In this document: piece by piece, positions 28,130-36,414 of the stretch
Layout of the letters: each line of letters starts with the position of its first letter
Numbering within the stretch: position 1 is the stretch's first letter
Assembly: GCF_013761175.1 (NCBI RefSeq)
Contig: NZ_JACDUR010000001.1
Coordinates: 248,001-312,000, forward strand
Reading direction: 5' to 3'
DNA from: Nonomuraea soli
GTDB taxonomy: Bacteria > Actinomycetota > Actinomycetes > Streptosporangiales > Streptosporangiaceae
DNA length: 64,000 nt
Notes under the pieces: model-generated
Told to the model about the DNA's origin: nothing
Databases searched by the model: none
The model's input: only the letters and a program-made list of their open reading frames with translations
Position numbers and translations under genes: made by a program

Positions 28130-29032
28130 TCAGCGGGCCAGGGCGAAGAGCAGGAAGTGGTTGTCGCCGCCGACGAGCTCCTGCACATCGGGCTCCAGGA
28201 TGGCCGGCTCGCGCACCACGAGCCGGTAGCCGTGGGCCGTGAACGCCGGCATCAGGTCGCGCTGGCGCGCGCCCACCTCCTCGCAGGCCGTCGGGTGCGG
28301 CCCGAAGTTCGGCACGGTGAACAGCAGCGGCACCCGCCGCGAGGCCAGGAAGCCCAGCCAGGCGTCGGCGGCGGTGTAGGGCATCTCGCAGAAGCTGTGG
28401 ATGTTGATCGCCAGGTGGCACGCGCCGGGTGCGACGACCTCGTCCAGCTCGTCGGCGGCGACGGTCCGCGCGAGGTGGCCGGCTCCGCGGTGGCGCAGGT
28501 AGAACTCGCACACGTAGGTCGACTCGGGGATGCCGTCGGCGCAGTAGTAGGCGCCCAGGCCCGCCACCGCCTGGACCATGCGGTGCGCGAGCCTGCCGTA
28601 CCCGGCGCCCACGTCGATGATCGTCGTGCCCTGCCGTCCCAGCAGGCCGAGGTGCCGGTCCAGGAAGGAGATCTCGTTGACCGAGTCGAGCAGGTCGCGG
28701 CTGACGGTGGAGAAGCGCTCGAAAGTGTGCGTCTGGCAGCCGAAGGCCCCGTCCTCGCCCAGGGCGGCGAGCAGCCCGCGAGTGTCGTGCCGGGAGACGT
28801 AGTCGGCGTAGACGTAGTACTTCAGCCGCTCGGCCTCGCCGAAGTAGCGGCCCTGCCACACGAAGCAGTTGTCGCCGCGGAAGGTGGCCAGGTCCAGGTC
28901 GCGCGCCACGAACTCGGGCGACCAGTGGGTGGTGCCGGTCAGCGGCGAGCGCAGCTCCCGGTAGCGGCGGCGCAGGTCGGCGAGGCGGGGGTCGGCGGGC
29001 GACGGGCCGGCGGGCAGCGGGGCAGCGGTCAT
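28130..29032 (-). CDS. SAM-dependent methyltransferase (last gene of RiPP operon)
   Basis: 300 residues, class I methyltransferase. SAM motif I is IIDVGAGYGRLAHRMV, with YCADGIPESTYVCEFYLR as a motif II-like segment. Following features are HLAINIHSFCEMPYTAADAWLGFL and NFGPHPTACEEV. An N-terminal ~95 residues (NCFVWQGRYFGEAERLKYYVYADYV) precede the Rossmann part. The layout resembles putative sugar O-methyltransferases, which fits the glycosyltransferases in the operon, but a peptide target cannot be excluded. ATG 29032 overlaps the glycosyltransferase stop (ATGA). A strong hairpin follows its stop. Confidence 0.82.
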   Translation of the reverse strand: MTAAPLPAGPSPADPRLADLRRRYRELRSPLTGTTHWSPEFVARDLDLATFRGDNCFVWQGRYFGEAERLKYYVYADYVSRHDTRGLLAALGEDGAFGCQTHTFERFSTVSRDLLDSVNEISFLDRHLGLLGRQGTTIIDVGAGYGRLAHRMVQAVAGLGAYYCADGIPESTYVCEFYLRHRGAGHLARTVAADELDEVVAPGACHLAINIHSFCEMPYTAADAWLGFLASRRVPLLFTVPNFGPHPTACEEVGARQRDLMPAFTAHGYRLVVREPAILEPDVQELVGGDNHFLLFALAR

Positions 29033-30084
29033 GCCTGCTCCAGGACGTCGTCGAGGCGCCGCAGCAGGTGGGCGGCGACCTCGTCGCCGGTGGTCCATTC
29101 GAGCCCGGCCAGGTCGGCGGCTCCCCGCTCGCCGTTCATCACCCGTTCGAGCCGTGACCACAATTCGCGGGAGGGCGTCGACGGTTCGGCGTGCACGATG
29201 CCGCCGCGTTCGGCCAGCGCCGCGACCCGGCGGGGGAAGGAGTCGGCCTCGGGCATCTCCGGGTCGGTCAGGCCCAGGACCGGGCGCCGGTTCCACACCA
29301 GGTCGCAGGTGAGGGTGCCGTAGGCGTTGGTGATCACGGCGTCGGCCGCCGCGTAGTACGGCTCGGGGTCGGCGACCATCCCCACGTAGGCGATGCCGGC
29401 GTCGCTGCCGGGCTGTGCGGGGGCCTTGTCCAGGACGAAGAGGCGGTGCCCCGGCGGGCTGTGCCGCCGCCAGGCCGTCAGCACCGCTTCGGCGATGCGC
29501 CTGTTGTCGGGCCGCAGGGACATGCCGCCCACCGTGAGGACCGCGGCCTTGCGGTCCGGCGCCAGGCCCAGCAGCTCGCGCGATGCCGTACGGCCGGCGG
29601 ACAGGCCGGCGGTCACCGGCCCGAGGCAGCGGATCGGCGCGCTGGTGGTGTAGGGGCCGGGATGGGCGGCGGAGAAGTCCAGCACGACGATCTCCCCGGC
29701 GTGGTCGAGCAGCCGGTCGTGCTCGGGCAGCCCGATCTCGGCGAAGAACCAGTCCGTCAGCAGGATGGCCCGCCGTCCCCAGACCTGCGCGCAGTACGGC
29801 AGCGCCCACACGACCTCGTCGCAGACGGTCAGGTCGGGACGTGGGCGCCCGGCCAGGGTCTCCCACACCACCTGGGCGGCGCGTCCCGACAGGTCCCACT
29901 CGTCGGCGATCGGCAGCTCGGTGAAGTCGATGCCCTGCCAGGCCAGGTACGTCGCGGCGCTTCCCGAGGCGAGCACCTCGACCGTGACGTCGGGACGCCG
30001 CCTGCGGAGCGCGGCGATGATCCGGGCGTCACGGGCGGCGTGCCCGAAGCCGTGCCCGCGCACCAGGAACAGGATCGTCGGCAT
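29029..30084 (-). CDS. GT-B fold glycosyltransferase (RiPP operon)
   Basis: 351 residues. The N-terminal half begins ILFLVRGHGFGHAARDARIIAALRRR, the Gly/His-rich acceptor loop of MurG/MGT-type GT-B enzymes. The C-terminal half carries the donor-side pattern VGMVADPEPYYAAADAVITNAYGTLTCDLVWNRRPVLGLTDPEMPEADSFPRRVAALAERG, as in nucleotide-sugar glycosyltransferases. It probably attaches a sugar to the modified peptide or to its sugar. Start ATG 30084 overlaps the flavoprotein stop by one base (TGATG), and its own stop overlaps the methyltransferase start. The donor sugar is unknown. Confidence 0.85.
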   Translation of the reverse strand: MPTILFLVRGHGFGHAARDARIIAALRRRRPDVTVEVLASGSAATYLAWQGIDFTELPIADEWDLSGRAAQVVWETLAGRPRPDLTVCDEVVWALPYCAQVWGRRAILLTDWFFAEIGLPEHDRLLDHAGEIVVLDFSAAHPGPYTTSAPIRCLGPVTAGLSAGRTASRELLGLAPDRKAAVLTVGGMSLRPDNRRIAEAVLTAWRRHSPPGHRLFVLDKAPAQPGSDAGIAYVGMVADPEPYYAAADAVITNAYGTLTCDLVWNRRPVLGLTDPEMPEADSFPRRVAALAERGGIVHAEPSTPSRELWSRLERVMNGERGAADLAGLEWTTGDEVAAHLLRRLDDVLEQA

Positions 30085-30674
30085 CAGCGGTCCTCCTCGA
30101 GTGAGCGCCGGTGCAGTTCCAGCGCGCCGATCAGGGCGGGGAAGGGCGGCGGCCCGTGGGCGCCGGTCCTGCCGGTGGTCCAGCTGCGCATGGGCACGGG
30201 CGGGACGACCAGCACGTTGCGGCGCTCGGCCAGCGTGCTCACGTGCCGTTCCGTGGTGGGGTTGTGCCACGCGCCGGGCGGGAAGCCGGGGGCGACGGCC
30301 ACGGGCGCGCGTGTGCAGTACAACGCCAGGAGGCTGGGGGAGTCGGCCAGCCCGAGGGCCAGGCGCGAGAGGTAGCCGACGGTGGCGGGGCACACCAGCA
30401 CCGCGTCGGCCCACTCGGTCAGGCGCACGTGCGGCCCGGCGGTGACCGGTCCGTCCGGCCAGGTGTCGGAGAGGATCTCGGTGCCGGAGACGACGCCCAG
30501 GGCGGTGGGGGTGACGAACCGTTCCGCCGACCTGGTCAGCATGATCCGCACGTCGAGCTCGGGATAGGTGGTGCGCAGCCATCCGGCGTGCTGCGGGGTG
30601 TAGGCGGCGGGCACGGCCCCGGTGACGACCAGGAGCAGCCGCTCGAAGCCCACGGGAGGGAAGGTGTCACCCAT
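30084..30674 (-). CDS. EpiD-like flavoprotein (HFCD family cysteine decarboxylase)
   Basis: 196 residues, homo-oligomeric flavin-containing Cys decarboxylase fold. The N-terminus has the flavin-binding VVTGAVPAAYTPQHAGWL, and the middle has the family signature VLVCPATVGYLSRLALGLADSPSLLALY. The PxMNxxM-type loop is only loosely matched (GFPPGAWHNPTTERHVSTLAERRN). EpiD, MibD and TvaF oxidatively decarboxylate a C-terminal Cys of a RiPP precursor to give an aminoenethiol. The precursor here ends in three Cys, which suits this chemistry. Phosphopantothenoylcysteine decarboxylase activity is the alternative, but the operon argues against it. It is coupled to both neighbours by TGATG overlaps. Confidence 0.85.
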   Translation of the reverse strand: MGDTFPPVGFERLLLVVTGAVPAAYTPQHAGWLRTTYPELDVRIMLTRSAERFVTPTALGVVSGTEILSDTWPDGPVTAGPHVRLTEWADAVLVCPATVGYLSRLALGLADSPSLLALYCTRAPVAVAPGFPPGAWHNPTTERHVSTLAERRNVLVVPPVPMRSWTTGRTGAHGPPPFPALIGALELHRRSLEEDR

Positions 30675-31846
30675 CAGGTCTCCTCGCGGCCGGGCAGGGA
30701 GCCGAGGGCGATCTCCGCCACCGACGACTCCTCCAGCGGGTCGAGCCCGGTGGCGGTGGCGAAGGCGGCCGAGTCGCCGCCGCCGAGCGGGCAGGCCGCC
30801 AGGCCCATGGCGGTGGCGGCCAGGCAGACGGCTTCCATGACCACCCCGGCGTTCTTGAGCGTCAGGGCGTAGCTGATGCCTTCGTACTTCCAGCTCTGGC
30901 GCCCGAAGCGGGCGGCGAGCGTCAGGACCACGTGGGGCACGCCGGTTCCGCCCATGGCCCGGTGGGCGTGGTCGAGGATGCGGACCAGGGAGGTGACGTC
31001 GGCGGGGAACGGAACGAGGGTGTGGTCGGCGGGCCGGTAGCGGTACAGGCCGGGCGCCAGCCCGTCGCAGGTGCGGACGGCCAGGTAGTACTCCAGCTCG
31101 TGCATGCCGCCCGCCGAGGGCACCGGGCGGAGCAGGCCGTCGTGGCCGACCCCGGTGATCCTGGCGACGCGGTGGAGCAGCTCGCTCAGCCGGTCGGCGG
31201 GGATCGGCCGGCGGCCGAACGTGCGCACCGAGCGGCGGCGCTCCATGACGTCGGTCAGGGTGGGGTCGTCGCGTCTGAGCCGGTCGAGGTCGACCTCGGC
31301 CAGCGCGATCGGCTCGCCGGGCGCGTCGGCGCGCAGGGCGGGCGGGCGCGGGTGCCGGCCGTCGAAGCGGTTGGTGCCGCCCAGGCGGGTGTCGGTCAGG
31401 CCGGTACGGCTCAGCGCGTGCGCCCAGACGTCGTGGAACTCCCGCAGGGCGGCGGGCGGTTCGAGGTCCTCGGGCGTCAGGCCGTTCGCGGCGGCGGGCA
31501 CGAGCAGGCCGAGCCCGGCCAGGAAGGCGACCAGCGGGCCGGTGCCCTGGTCGGGCGCCAGCTCCTGGAGCTCGGTCAGGGTGCGGGGCCGGGCGAGCAG
31601 CGACAGCAACACGACGTCGCGCGGGCGCAGCAGGGTCACACGGTATCCGGCGACGGGGGATTCGAGCACGAGATGCTCGCCGTGGCGGCGCAGGGCCGCG
31701 AACCGCGAAAGGCGCAGGACCGCGAACCGTGACAGGCGCGGGGGCCCGTGGGGATCGGGCGCCGCTCCGGCACCCGCCAGCCGGGAGGTCAGGACGGCCT
31801 CGGCCAGCCGCACGCCGCCGGCCTCGCACACCAGGGCGCTCCTCAT
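30674..31846 (-). CDS. SagB-type FMN dehydrogenase (azoline oxidase)
   Basis: 390 residues. Nitroreductase-fold SagB/ThcOx dehydrogenase: an N-terminal ~180-residue extension, then ERRRSVRTFGRRPI (FMN-binding Arg/Ser), PSAGGMHELEYYLAVR, GLYRYRP, and YEGISYALTLKNAGVVMEAVCLAATAMGLAACPLGGGDSAAF. In azole RiPP pathways these enzymes oxidise thiazolines and oxazolines made by YcaO to thiazoles and oxazoles. The presence of a YcaO and E1-like partners in the same operon makes that role likely here, acting on the Cys residues of the precursor. ATG 31846 overlaps the preceding stop (ATGA). Confidence 0.9.
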   Translation of the reverse strand: MRSALVCEAGGVRLAEAVLTSRLAGAGAAPDPHGPPRLSRFAVLRLSRFAALRRHGEHLVLESPVAGYRVTLLRPRDVVLLSLLARPRTLTELQELAPDQGTGPLVAFLAGLGLLVPAAANGLTPEDLEPPAALREFHDVWAHALSRTGLTDTRLGGTNRFDGRHPRPPALRADAPGEPIALAEVDLDRLRRDDPTLTDVMERRRSVRTFGRRPIPADRLSELLHRVARITGVGHDGLLRPVPSAGGMHELEYYLAVRTCDGLAPGLYRYRPADHTLVPFPADVTSLVRILDHAHRAMGGTGVPHVVLTLAARFGRQSWKYEGISYALTLKNAGVVMEAVCLAATAMGLAACPLGGGDSAAFATATGLDPLEESSVAEIALGSLPGREET

Positions 31847-32949
31847 GGCCGTCCTCCTCGCGCGTGCCCGAGCACGATCGCCTCGAGCATCGACTCGCCC
31901 AGCTCCTTCTCCAGCTCCCGCGCCCGCGGCGACGTGAGTACGCCCTGGGGGAGCGTTGTGAACGCCCGCCGTACCACCGGAGAGGCGATCACCTCGCCGA
32001 GCTCCGCGGCCCGCCCCGGCGGCAGCAGCCGTACGGCGGGCCGCGGATCGGCCAGGGCCGCGCCCACCAGGAACGACATGAACCACGCCGCCTCCAGCCC
32101 GGGGTCGGAGGCCAGCCCGCCGTGGCGTGCCAGCCGTTCGCGGGCCAGGGGGCGCACGGCCGCCGCCTCCAGGCCGAACTCACGGAAGGCCTCCTGCTCG
32201 GCCAGCACCCGCCACGGGTGGCGCAGGCTGTCGCGGCGGCCCACGCACACCGTCAAGGGCGGCAGCGTCGCCTCCAGGCGATGCGTGACGACGGGCAGGC
32301 GTTCGGCCAGCCCGACCGACTCCGGCGCCGGCCCGTCCCTGACGTCGTCGAGGAAGCACACCGAGTGGCGCGGGCCGTAGCCGTCGTTGCCGGTCAGGCT
32401 CTCCTCCTCGGCGTGCTCGACGAGGTTCGGGATCCGGCACAGAGCCCGCGTCCCCGCCGCCGTCATGAACTGCCGCAGCGCGACGTCGTCCTGCCCGGCG
32501 AAGGTGCCGGGCTCCTCGGTGGCGGCCCGGCCGAACGCGCGGGCCAGGGCGGCGGGCATGACGAGGGCCACCGACGGCACGTACTGGTCGGCGACCTCGG
32601 TCCACGTGCCTCCGGCCGCGGCCACCATCCGCAGGCTGTGGGCGGTGTGCGAGCCCCACTCGGCGAACAGCGACAGCGGCAGGCCCGGGTGGCGGGCGAC
32701 GGCCGCCAGCACCCGCTCGGGGAAGTGCGCGCAGGGGATGGCGTCGTCCTGGACGACCAGGTGGTGCGTGACGCCGGGGGCGACGGCCGACCAGGCGGCG
32801 GCCGCCGTACGCAGGGTCGAGGGGCCTTCGTCCGGGGCGGGGTCCACGACGATCCGCGGCTCCAGGCGGGACAGCTGGGCGGCCAGGCGCCGGGCCCGGT
32901 CCAGCCGCGCGGGGTGGGTCATGACGACCGTCGACAGCACCGGCCTCAT
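31843..32949 (-). CDS. GT-A-like glycosyltransferase or unknown protein (RiPP operon)
   Basis: 368 residues. The N-terminal ~230 residues resemble a GT-A glycosyltransferase: VLSTVVMTHPARLDRARRLAAQLSR, then HHLVVQDDAIPCAHFPERVLAAVARHP, where QDDA is a DxD-like metal and nucleotide-sugar site, and LPPGxxG-like acceptor-side sequences are lacking. GQDDVALRQFM and EESLTGNDG follow. The last ~110 residues, which are charged, are unassigned. The family is weakly resolved, so I infer a sugar-transfer role mainly from the QDD motif and from the second glycosyltransferase downstream. It is coupled to both neighbours by ATGA overlaps. Confidence 0.65.
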   Translation of the reverse strand: MRPVLSTVVMTHPARLDRARRLAAQLSRLEPRIVVDPAPDEGPSTLRTAAAAWSAVAPGVTHHLVVQDDAIPCAHFPERVLAAVARHPGLPLSLFAEWGSHTAHSLRMVAAAGGTWTEVADQYVPSVALVMPAALARAFGRAATEEPGTFAGQDDVALRQFMTAAGTRALCRIPNLVEHAEEESLTGNDGYGPRHSVCFLDDVRDGPAPESVGLAERLPVVTHRLEATLPPLTVCVGRRDSLRHPWRVLAEQEAFREFGLEAAAVRPLARERLARHGGLASDPGLEAAWFMSFLVGAALADPRPAVRLLPPGRAAELGEVIASPVVRRAFTTLPQGVLTSPRARELEKELGESMLEAIVLGHARGGRP

Positions 32950-33326
32950 CGCGACAACTCCACGACGGCCAGGACCCTGGCCGAGCGGGGGAGCAGGGGG
33001 CACGACTCCGGCAGGTCGCCGAGCCGTACCCGGTGGGGCAGGAGCCCGGCCAGGCGTTCGGCGGCGACGCCCGCCTCGACCAGGCGGTGGCGGTACCGCG
33101 ACGGGGTGAGGCGCTGGTCGCAGGTGAGCAGGACGGCCAGCTCGTCCGCGGCCGTCACCACCACCCACGCGTCCAGCTCGCCGCCCGCCAGGGCCATGGC
33201 CAGCGCCTCCTCCAGGTCGGCCGCGGGGCCGGGGACGGCGCCCTCGTGCGGGGGCGGCGCGTGGCCGGACTCGAAGTCCAGGGCGAGCAGCGCGCGATAG
33301 GTGTCACGCGCCGGGCGGACTGGCAT
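32946..33326 (-). CDS. Small protein of unknown function in RiPP operon
   Basis: 126 residues, not recognised. It is soluble, without Cys-rich motifs or membrane segments: an N-terminal PVRPARDTYRALLALDFESG, a central DAWVVVTAADELAVLLTCDQRLTPSRYRHRLVEAGV, and a hydrophobic end SARVLAVVELSR. The size and position between two biosynthetic proteins suggest a partner or scaffold protein. ATG 33326 has AAAGGTG upstream; GTG 33335, overlapping the preceding stop as GTGA, is the alternative. Its stop overlaps the next start. Absence of any known domain makes it a candidate for new function. Confidence 0.75.
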   Translation of the reverse strand: MPVRPARDTYRALLALDFESGHAPPPHEGAVPGPAADLEEALAMALAGGELDAWVVVTAADELAVLLTCDQRLTPSRYRHRLVEAGVAAERLAGLLPHRVRLGDLPESCPLLPRSARVLAVVELSR

Positions 33327-33331
33327 GACCG

Positions 33332-34615
33332 TCACCTTTCGTAGACCCCGACCACGGCGGCGACCTGCTCCCGCCCGCGGTCCAGTTCGAGCAGCTCGCG
33401 CAGGCCGTCCGGCACCCTGAGCGTCCAGACCAGGTGATGCGCGCCCGTGGCGGGCAGGCGGGCCAGGACCCGCCCGGCCCGCAGGAAGGACCGGCGCAGC
33501 GCAGCCTCGCCGTGGGCGGCGTGCAGCCGTCCTGGCGTCGCGACCAGGACGAGCCAGGCCGTGGCTCCGGCGGGAAGGTCATCGGGCGGCTCGACCGCGC
33601 TCACGTCGGCGCGCGTCGCGATGAGCACGTCATCACGCGGCGAGTAACGGTGGACCGGGTACGGCAGGCCGGCGGCGCCGACGAGGTAGGTGTCGAGCGC
33701 CGGGCGGTCACAGGCGGCGCGGATCAGGCCGGCCAGCGCATCGGGGAGCGGGAAACGCGGCGAGGAGCCCAGGTCGGCGTCCCGCCACCGGTCGGGCTCC
33801 TCCTCGACCGGGCGATCCCATGGAGCCCTGCGGACCAGCCACTCGTGCCGGGCGATGGTGTCGCCGGGCACGTCGCAGGTGGGGCAGTCCGGCTCGGGTG
33901 GCACCTCCAGGCTGTGCTGCTCGAAGGTCCGCAGATCGATGCGGTGCAGCCGGCGGCCGGTGAGCAGGGGCGCGTGGCCGAGGAGCAGGGCGACGACCTC
34001 GGCGGTGGCCAGGGCGGCGGCCAGGTTCGCCGCCTCGGGCGGGACCGGCCCCGCCTTCCTGGAGGCGGCCAGGCAGGCGGGGCAGAGCGAGTGGCCAGGC
34101 CGCAGGAGCGGGCCCAGGTCGAGATGGTGGCCGTCGGCGGTGACGGGCAGGACGGTGGTTCCCCGCCGCCACCAGGGGGCGGGGTCGTCGACGACGGCGG
34201 GGGACAGGGCGACGCCCGTCGCGCGCAGGTCGGCCTCCAGGAGCGCGGCGAGCGGGCCGGAGGTGGCGACGTGCAGGACGTCCGACGACAGCGCCCGCCG
34301 TACACCCGCGCTGCCGCGCGGATCGCCGAGCCGCGACCAGAAGGGGCCCGCCGGTCCAGAGATGTCGGGATCGTGGTCGAGCAGGCCGGAGGAGTCCAGG
34401 AGGGCGACGATCTCGGCGACCTGGACGGCGGGCAGCTCCAGCCGGCGGGCGATCTGCTCGGCGGTGTGGTGCCCGTCGAGCAGCGGCAGGAGGCGGGGGA
34501 GCACCCGCGTGGCCGCCGCGCCCGTGAACACGCGCGGCTGGCGGCCGCCGGTGATGATCAGCGTGCCGTCGCCCTGGGTGGTCATCAGCCCGGCGGCCAG
34601 TGCCGGCAGGGTCAT
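33332..34615 (-). CDS. E1-like (ocin-ThiF) cyclodehydratase partner protein, long form
   Basis: 427 residues. E1-superfamily-related protein of azole-RiPP pathways. An N-terminal winged-helix-like ~100 residues (TLIITGGRQPRVFTGAAATRVLPRLLPLLDGHHTAEQIARRLELP), which may bind the leader peptide, precede a ThiF-like core. Two zinc-type pairs are present, LCPACLAAS and DCPTCDVPG. C-terminal sequence VHRYSPRDDVLIATR... is typical of such partners. They present the leader peptide and stimulate YcaO. ATG 34615 overlaps the previous stop (ATGA). It is one of two E1-like proteins in the operon; the other is shorter and has its own CxxC pairs. Confidence 0.85.
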   Translation of the reverse strand: MTLPALAAGLMTTQGDGTLIITGGRQPRVFTGAAATRVLPRLLPLLDGHHTAEQIARRLELPAVQVAEIVALLDSSGLLDHDPDISGPAGPFWSRLGDPRGSAGVRRALSSDVLHVATSGPLAALLEADLRATGVALSPAVVDDPAPWWRRGTTVLPVTADGHHLDLGPLLRPGHSLCPACLAASRKAGPVPPEAANLAAALATAEVVALLLGHAPLLTGRRLHRIDLRTFEQHSLEVPPEPDCPTCDVPGDTIARHEWLVRRAPWDRPVEEEPDRWRDADLGSSPRFPLPDALAGLIRAACDRPALDTYLVGAAGLPYPVHRYSPRDDVLIATRADVSAVEPPDDLPAGATAWLVLVATPGRLHAAHGEAALRRSFLRAGRVLARLPATGAHHLVWTLRVPDGLRELLELDRGREQVAAVVGVYER

Positions 34616-35178
34616 GGCGAGCGCTCCTCCCCGCAGCGCGGGCACTCGGGAGCCGGCAGGAGGGTGTGGGTGGTGAGGCGGAGGGTCGCCATGTCCACGA
34701 GGTGGATCTCTCCCGGTTCCGTGGCCGTCAGGAGTCGCTGGACGAGGGCCTGGGCGATGCGCACGTGGTGGGGCAGGTGCCCGGCGACGCCCGCGCCGCT
34801 GTCGGCCCGGCGGCGAGCCGCGGTCAGGTCGCGCAGCCGCGCGTCGCCGTCGTGACGGCGGCGGCGGATGAGGTAGCAGCGGTGGCAGGGCCCGCGCGGC
34901 GGGACGACCAGCGGGCCGGCGACGAGGTGGGGGTGGTCGACGACCACCGGGAGCCAGGGGAGGGCGCTCTCGAACGCTTGGCGGTCGAGCTCGTCGCAGA
35001 GCTCGGGCTCCGGCCGCCACGCCGCCAGGACGGTGACGGGCGGCACCGACGGCCCGGGATGGGCGAGCTCGTGGACGACCGGCCCGGTGACGGAGTCGTC
35101 CAGGAGGGCGGCGAGGGCGTGGCCGAACGGGCCCACGGCCACCACGCGCGGGCCCGTCAGGCGAACGGCTGCGGCCAC
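34612..35178 (-). CDS. Short E1-like protein (probable precursor-binding partner)
   Basis: 188 residues. Likely related to TOMM leader-binding/E1-like proteins: VRLTGPRVVAVGPFGHALAALLDDS, PCHRCYLIRRRRHDGD and a C-terminal CPRCGEE, so a four-Cys zinc site like the larger neighbour, which resembles the motif (CxxC followed by RR) of the family. It is much shorter than a full E1-like protein and lacks most of the ATP-binding Rossmann part, so it is probably a binding subunit. Start GTG 35178 has GGAGGTGA upstream, lying inside the YcaO coding end (22-base overlap). The stop overlaps the next gene (ATGA). Confidence 0.8.
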   Translation of the reverse strand: MAAAVRLTGPRVVAVGPFGHALAALLDDSVTGPVVHELAHPGPSVPPVTVLAAWRPEPELCDELDRQAFESALPWLPVVVDHPHLVAGPLVVPPRGPCHRCYLIRRRRHDGDARLRDLTAARRRADSGAGVAGHLPHHVRIAQALVQRLLTATEPGEIHLVDMATLRLTTHTLLPAPECPRCGEERSP

Positions 35179-36377
35179 GGGTTCACCTCCTCCCGCGTCC
35201 GGGCGGCGAACCCCATGCGCGCCGGCGCCTCCCGCAGGCGGGAGTGCGCGCGGAACTGCGCGTGCGGCCACGGCGACACCGGCTGCAGCTCGGGGACGAT
35301 CACGGCCACGGCGTGCAGCCCCGCGTCGCGCAGCTCGCTCGTCGTGCGGTCCACGGCGTAGGCGCGCATGCCGAGACGCGCCAGGCGGCCGAGCACGTCG
35401 CGCAGGCCGTCGGCGGCCAGCGGGCGGGCCAGGCCCGAGGGGCCACGTTCGGTCAGGTCCTCGGTCAGGAACGAGAACGCCGCGCCGCGCTCCGGCCTGG
35501 CCATGGCCAGCGCGCTGCCCGCCGCGTGCTCGCGCGCCCCGGTGTAGCAGCTGAACCGGAAGGTGATCATCTCGATGAGGGCCTTCTCCGCGGCCTGACC
35601 CGGCGTGGACCCCACGGACCCGCCCAGCAGGTGCACGATCGCGGGATCGTGCGGCGCCGCCTGCAGCACGCACACGGTGGGCACGCCCAGGTCGGTGGTC
35701 GCGTCGAACAGGTGGGTGGTCAGGAACCGCCGGGCGCTGCGGTCGAGCAGGTAGCGCACGTCCCGCGTGTAGGCGCTCTCCTCCAGCGGGGGCAGGGGCA
35801 GCCGCAGCTGCCAGGCCAGCGCGATGGCGTCGCGTTCGACCACCTCCAGCACCCCGGCCAGCAGGGCCGCTTCGCGGTCGGTGTGGACGGCGTGCCCGGT
35901 GGAGATCTGGCAGGCGAACCGCTCTCCCGGGCCCGGCCGCAGCCCGTAGCAGGCCATGACCGCCGGGATCCAGGCGGGGGAGCCGGAGTGCAGGTCGGTG
36001 CCGGCGACCCAGCGGATCGGCACGGACGGGTCGGGCGGTTCGAGCGGGCAGTCCCGGCGGCCGTACTCCTCGGGGGAGCACAGGGGGACACGGGAGAGGT
36101 CGAAGGTGGCGACCTCATCGGCGGTCGCGGTGATCGTCGCGGGGTGGGGACGGAGCCCGGCGTAGCGCTCGGCGGCCTCGGCGATCGCGATCCGGCGCGC
36201 CAGGGCGTCGTCGTCGAGTAATCGGCCGATTCCCACCGCCGGTTCCATACCGGCGGAACAGAATGCCATCCGGTCGAATCCGCGGCATTTGGCGCCGGGT
36301 CCCAGGCGCGCGACAACCGAAAAGGGGCCGAGCAGCCGCTCGGCGAAGTCAATGTTATTCAGCATGGCGAAGAACAT
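35157..36377 (-). CDS. YcaO-type cyclodehydratase
   Basis: About 406 residues. YcaO-domain ATP-dependent enzyme that activates a backbone amide so that Cys, Ser or Thr side chains cyclise to azolines. Recognisable parts are MEPAVGIGRLLDDDALARRIAIAEAAERYAG (Glu-rich ATP/Mg site), STGHAVHTDREAALLAGVLEVVERDAIAL and AAEKALIEMITFRFSCYTG. The C-terminus ends NPWPQPFA, matching the Pro-rich tail of azoline-forming YcaOs. ATG 36377 lies just beyond an intercistronic hairpin; ATG 36365 is an alternative. A start at 36455 would overlap the precursor and is rejected. First enzyme gene after the precursor. Confidence 0.92.
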   Translation of the reverse strand: MFFAMLNNIDFAERLLGPFSVVARLGPGAKCRGFDRMAFCSAGMEPAVGIGRLLDDDALARRIAIAEAAERYAGLRPHPATITATADEVATFDLSRVPLCSPEEYGRRDCPLEPPDPSVPIRWVAGTDLHSGSPAWIPAVMACYGLRPGPGERFACQISTGHAVHTDREAALLAGVLEVVERDAIALAWQLRLPLPPLEESAYTRDVRYLLDRSARRFLTTHLFDATTDLGVPTVCVLQAAPHDPAIVHLLGGSVGSTPGQAAEKALIEMITFRFSCYTGAREHAAGSALAMARPERGAAFSFLTEDLTERGPSGLARPLAADGLRDVLGRLARLGMRAYAVDRTTSELRDAGLHAVAVIVPELQPVSPWPHAQFRAHSRLREAPARMGFAARTREEVNPWPQPFA

Positions 36378-36406
36378 TCCGGTGACCGCTTTCACGGTCA
36401 CCGGAA
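36377..36406 (-). other. Attenuator-like hairpin between precursor and YcaO genes
   Basis: Perfect 12-bp inverted repeat (36377-36388 and 36395-36406) with a 6-base loop, starting eight bases after the precursor stop on the minus strand. It is well placed to end or stall most transcripts after the short precursor gene, making peptide in excess of enzymes. It also covers the YcaO start region, so it may lower YcaO translation. Confidence 0.75.
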
Positions 36407-36414
36407 TCGCGTTC

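Noticed and set aside
30084..30674. Housekeeping phosphopantothenoylcysteine decarboxylase (CoaBC)
   Set aside because: No CoaB domain, and it is tightly coupled to RiPP genes.
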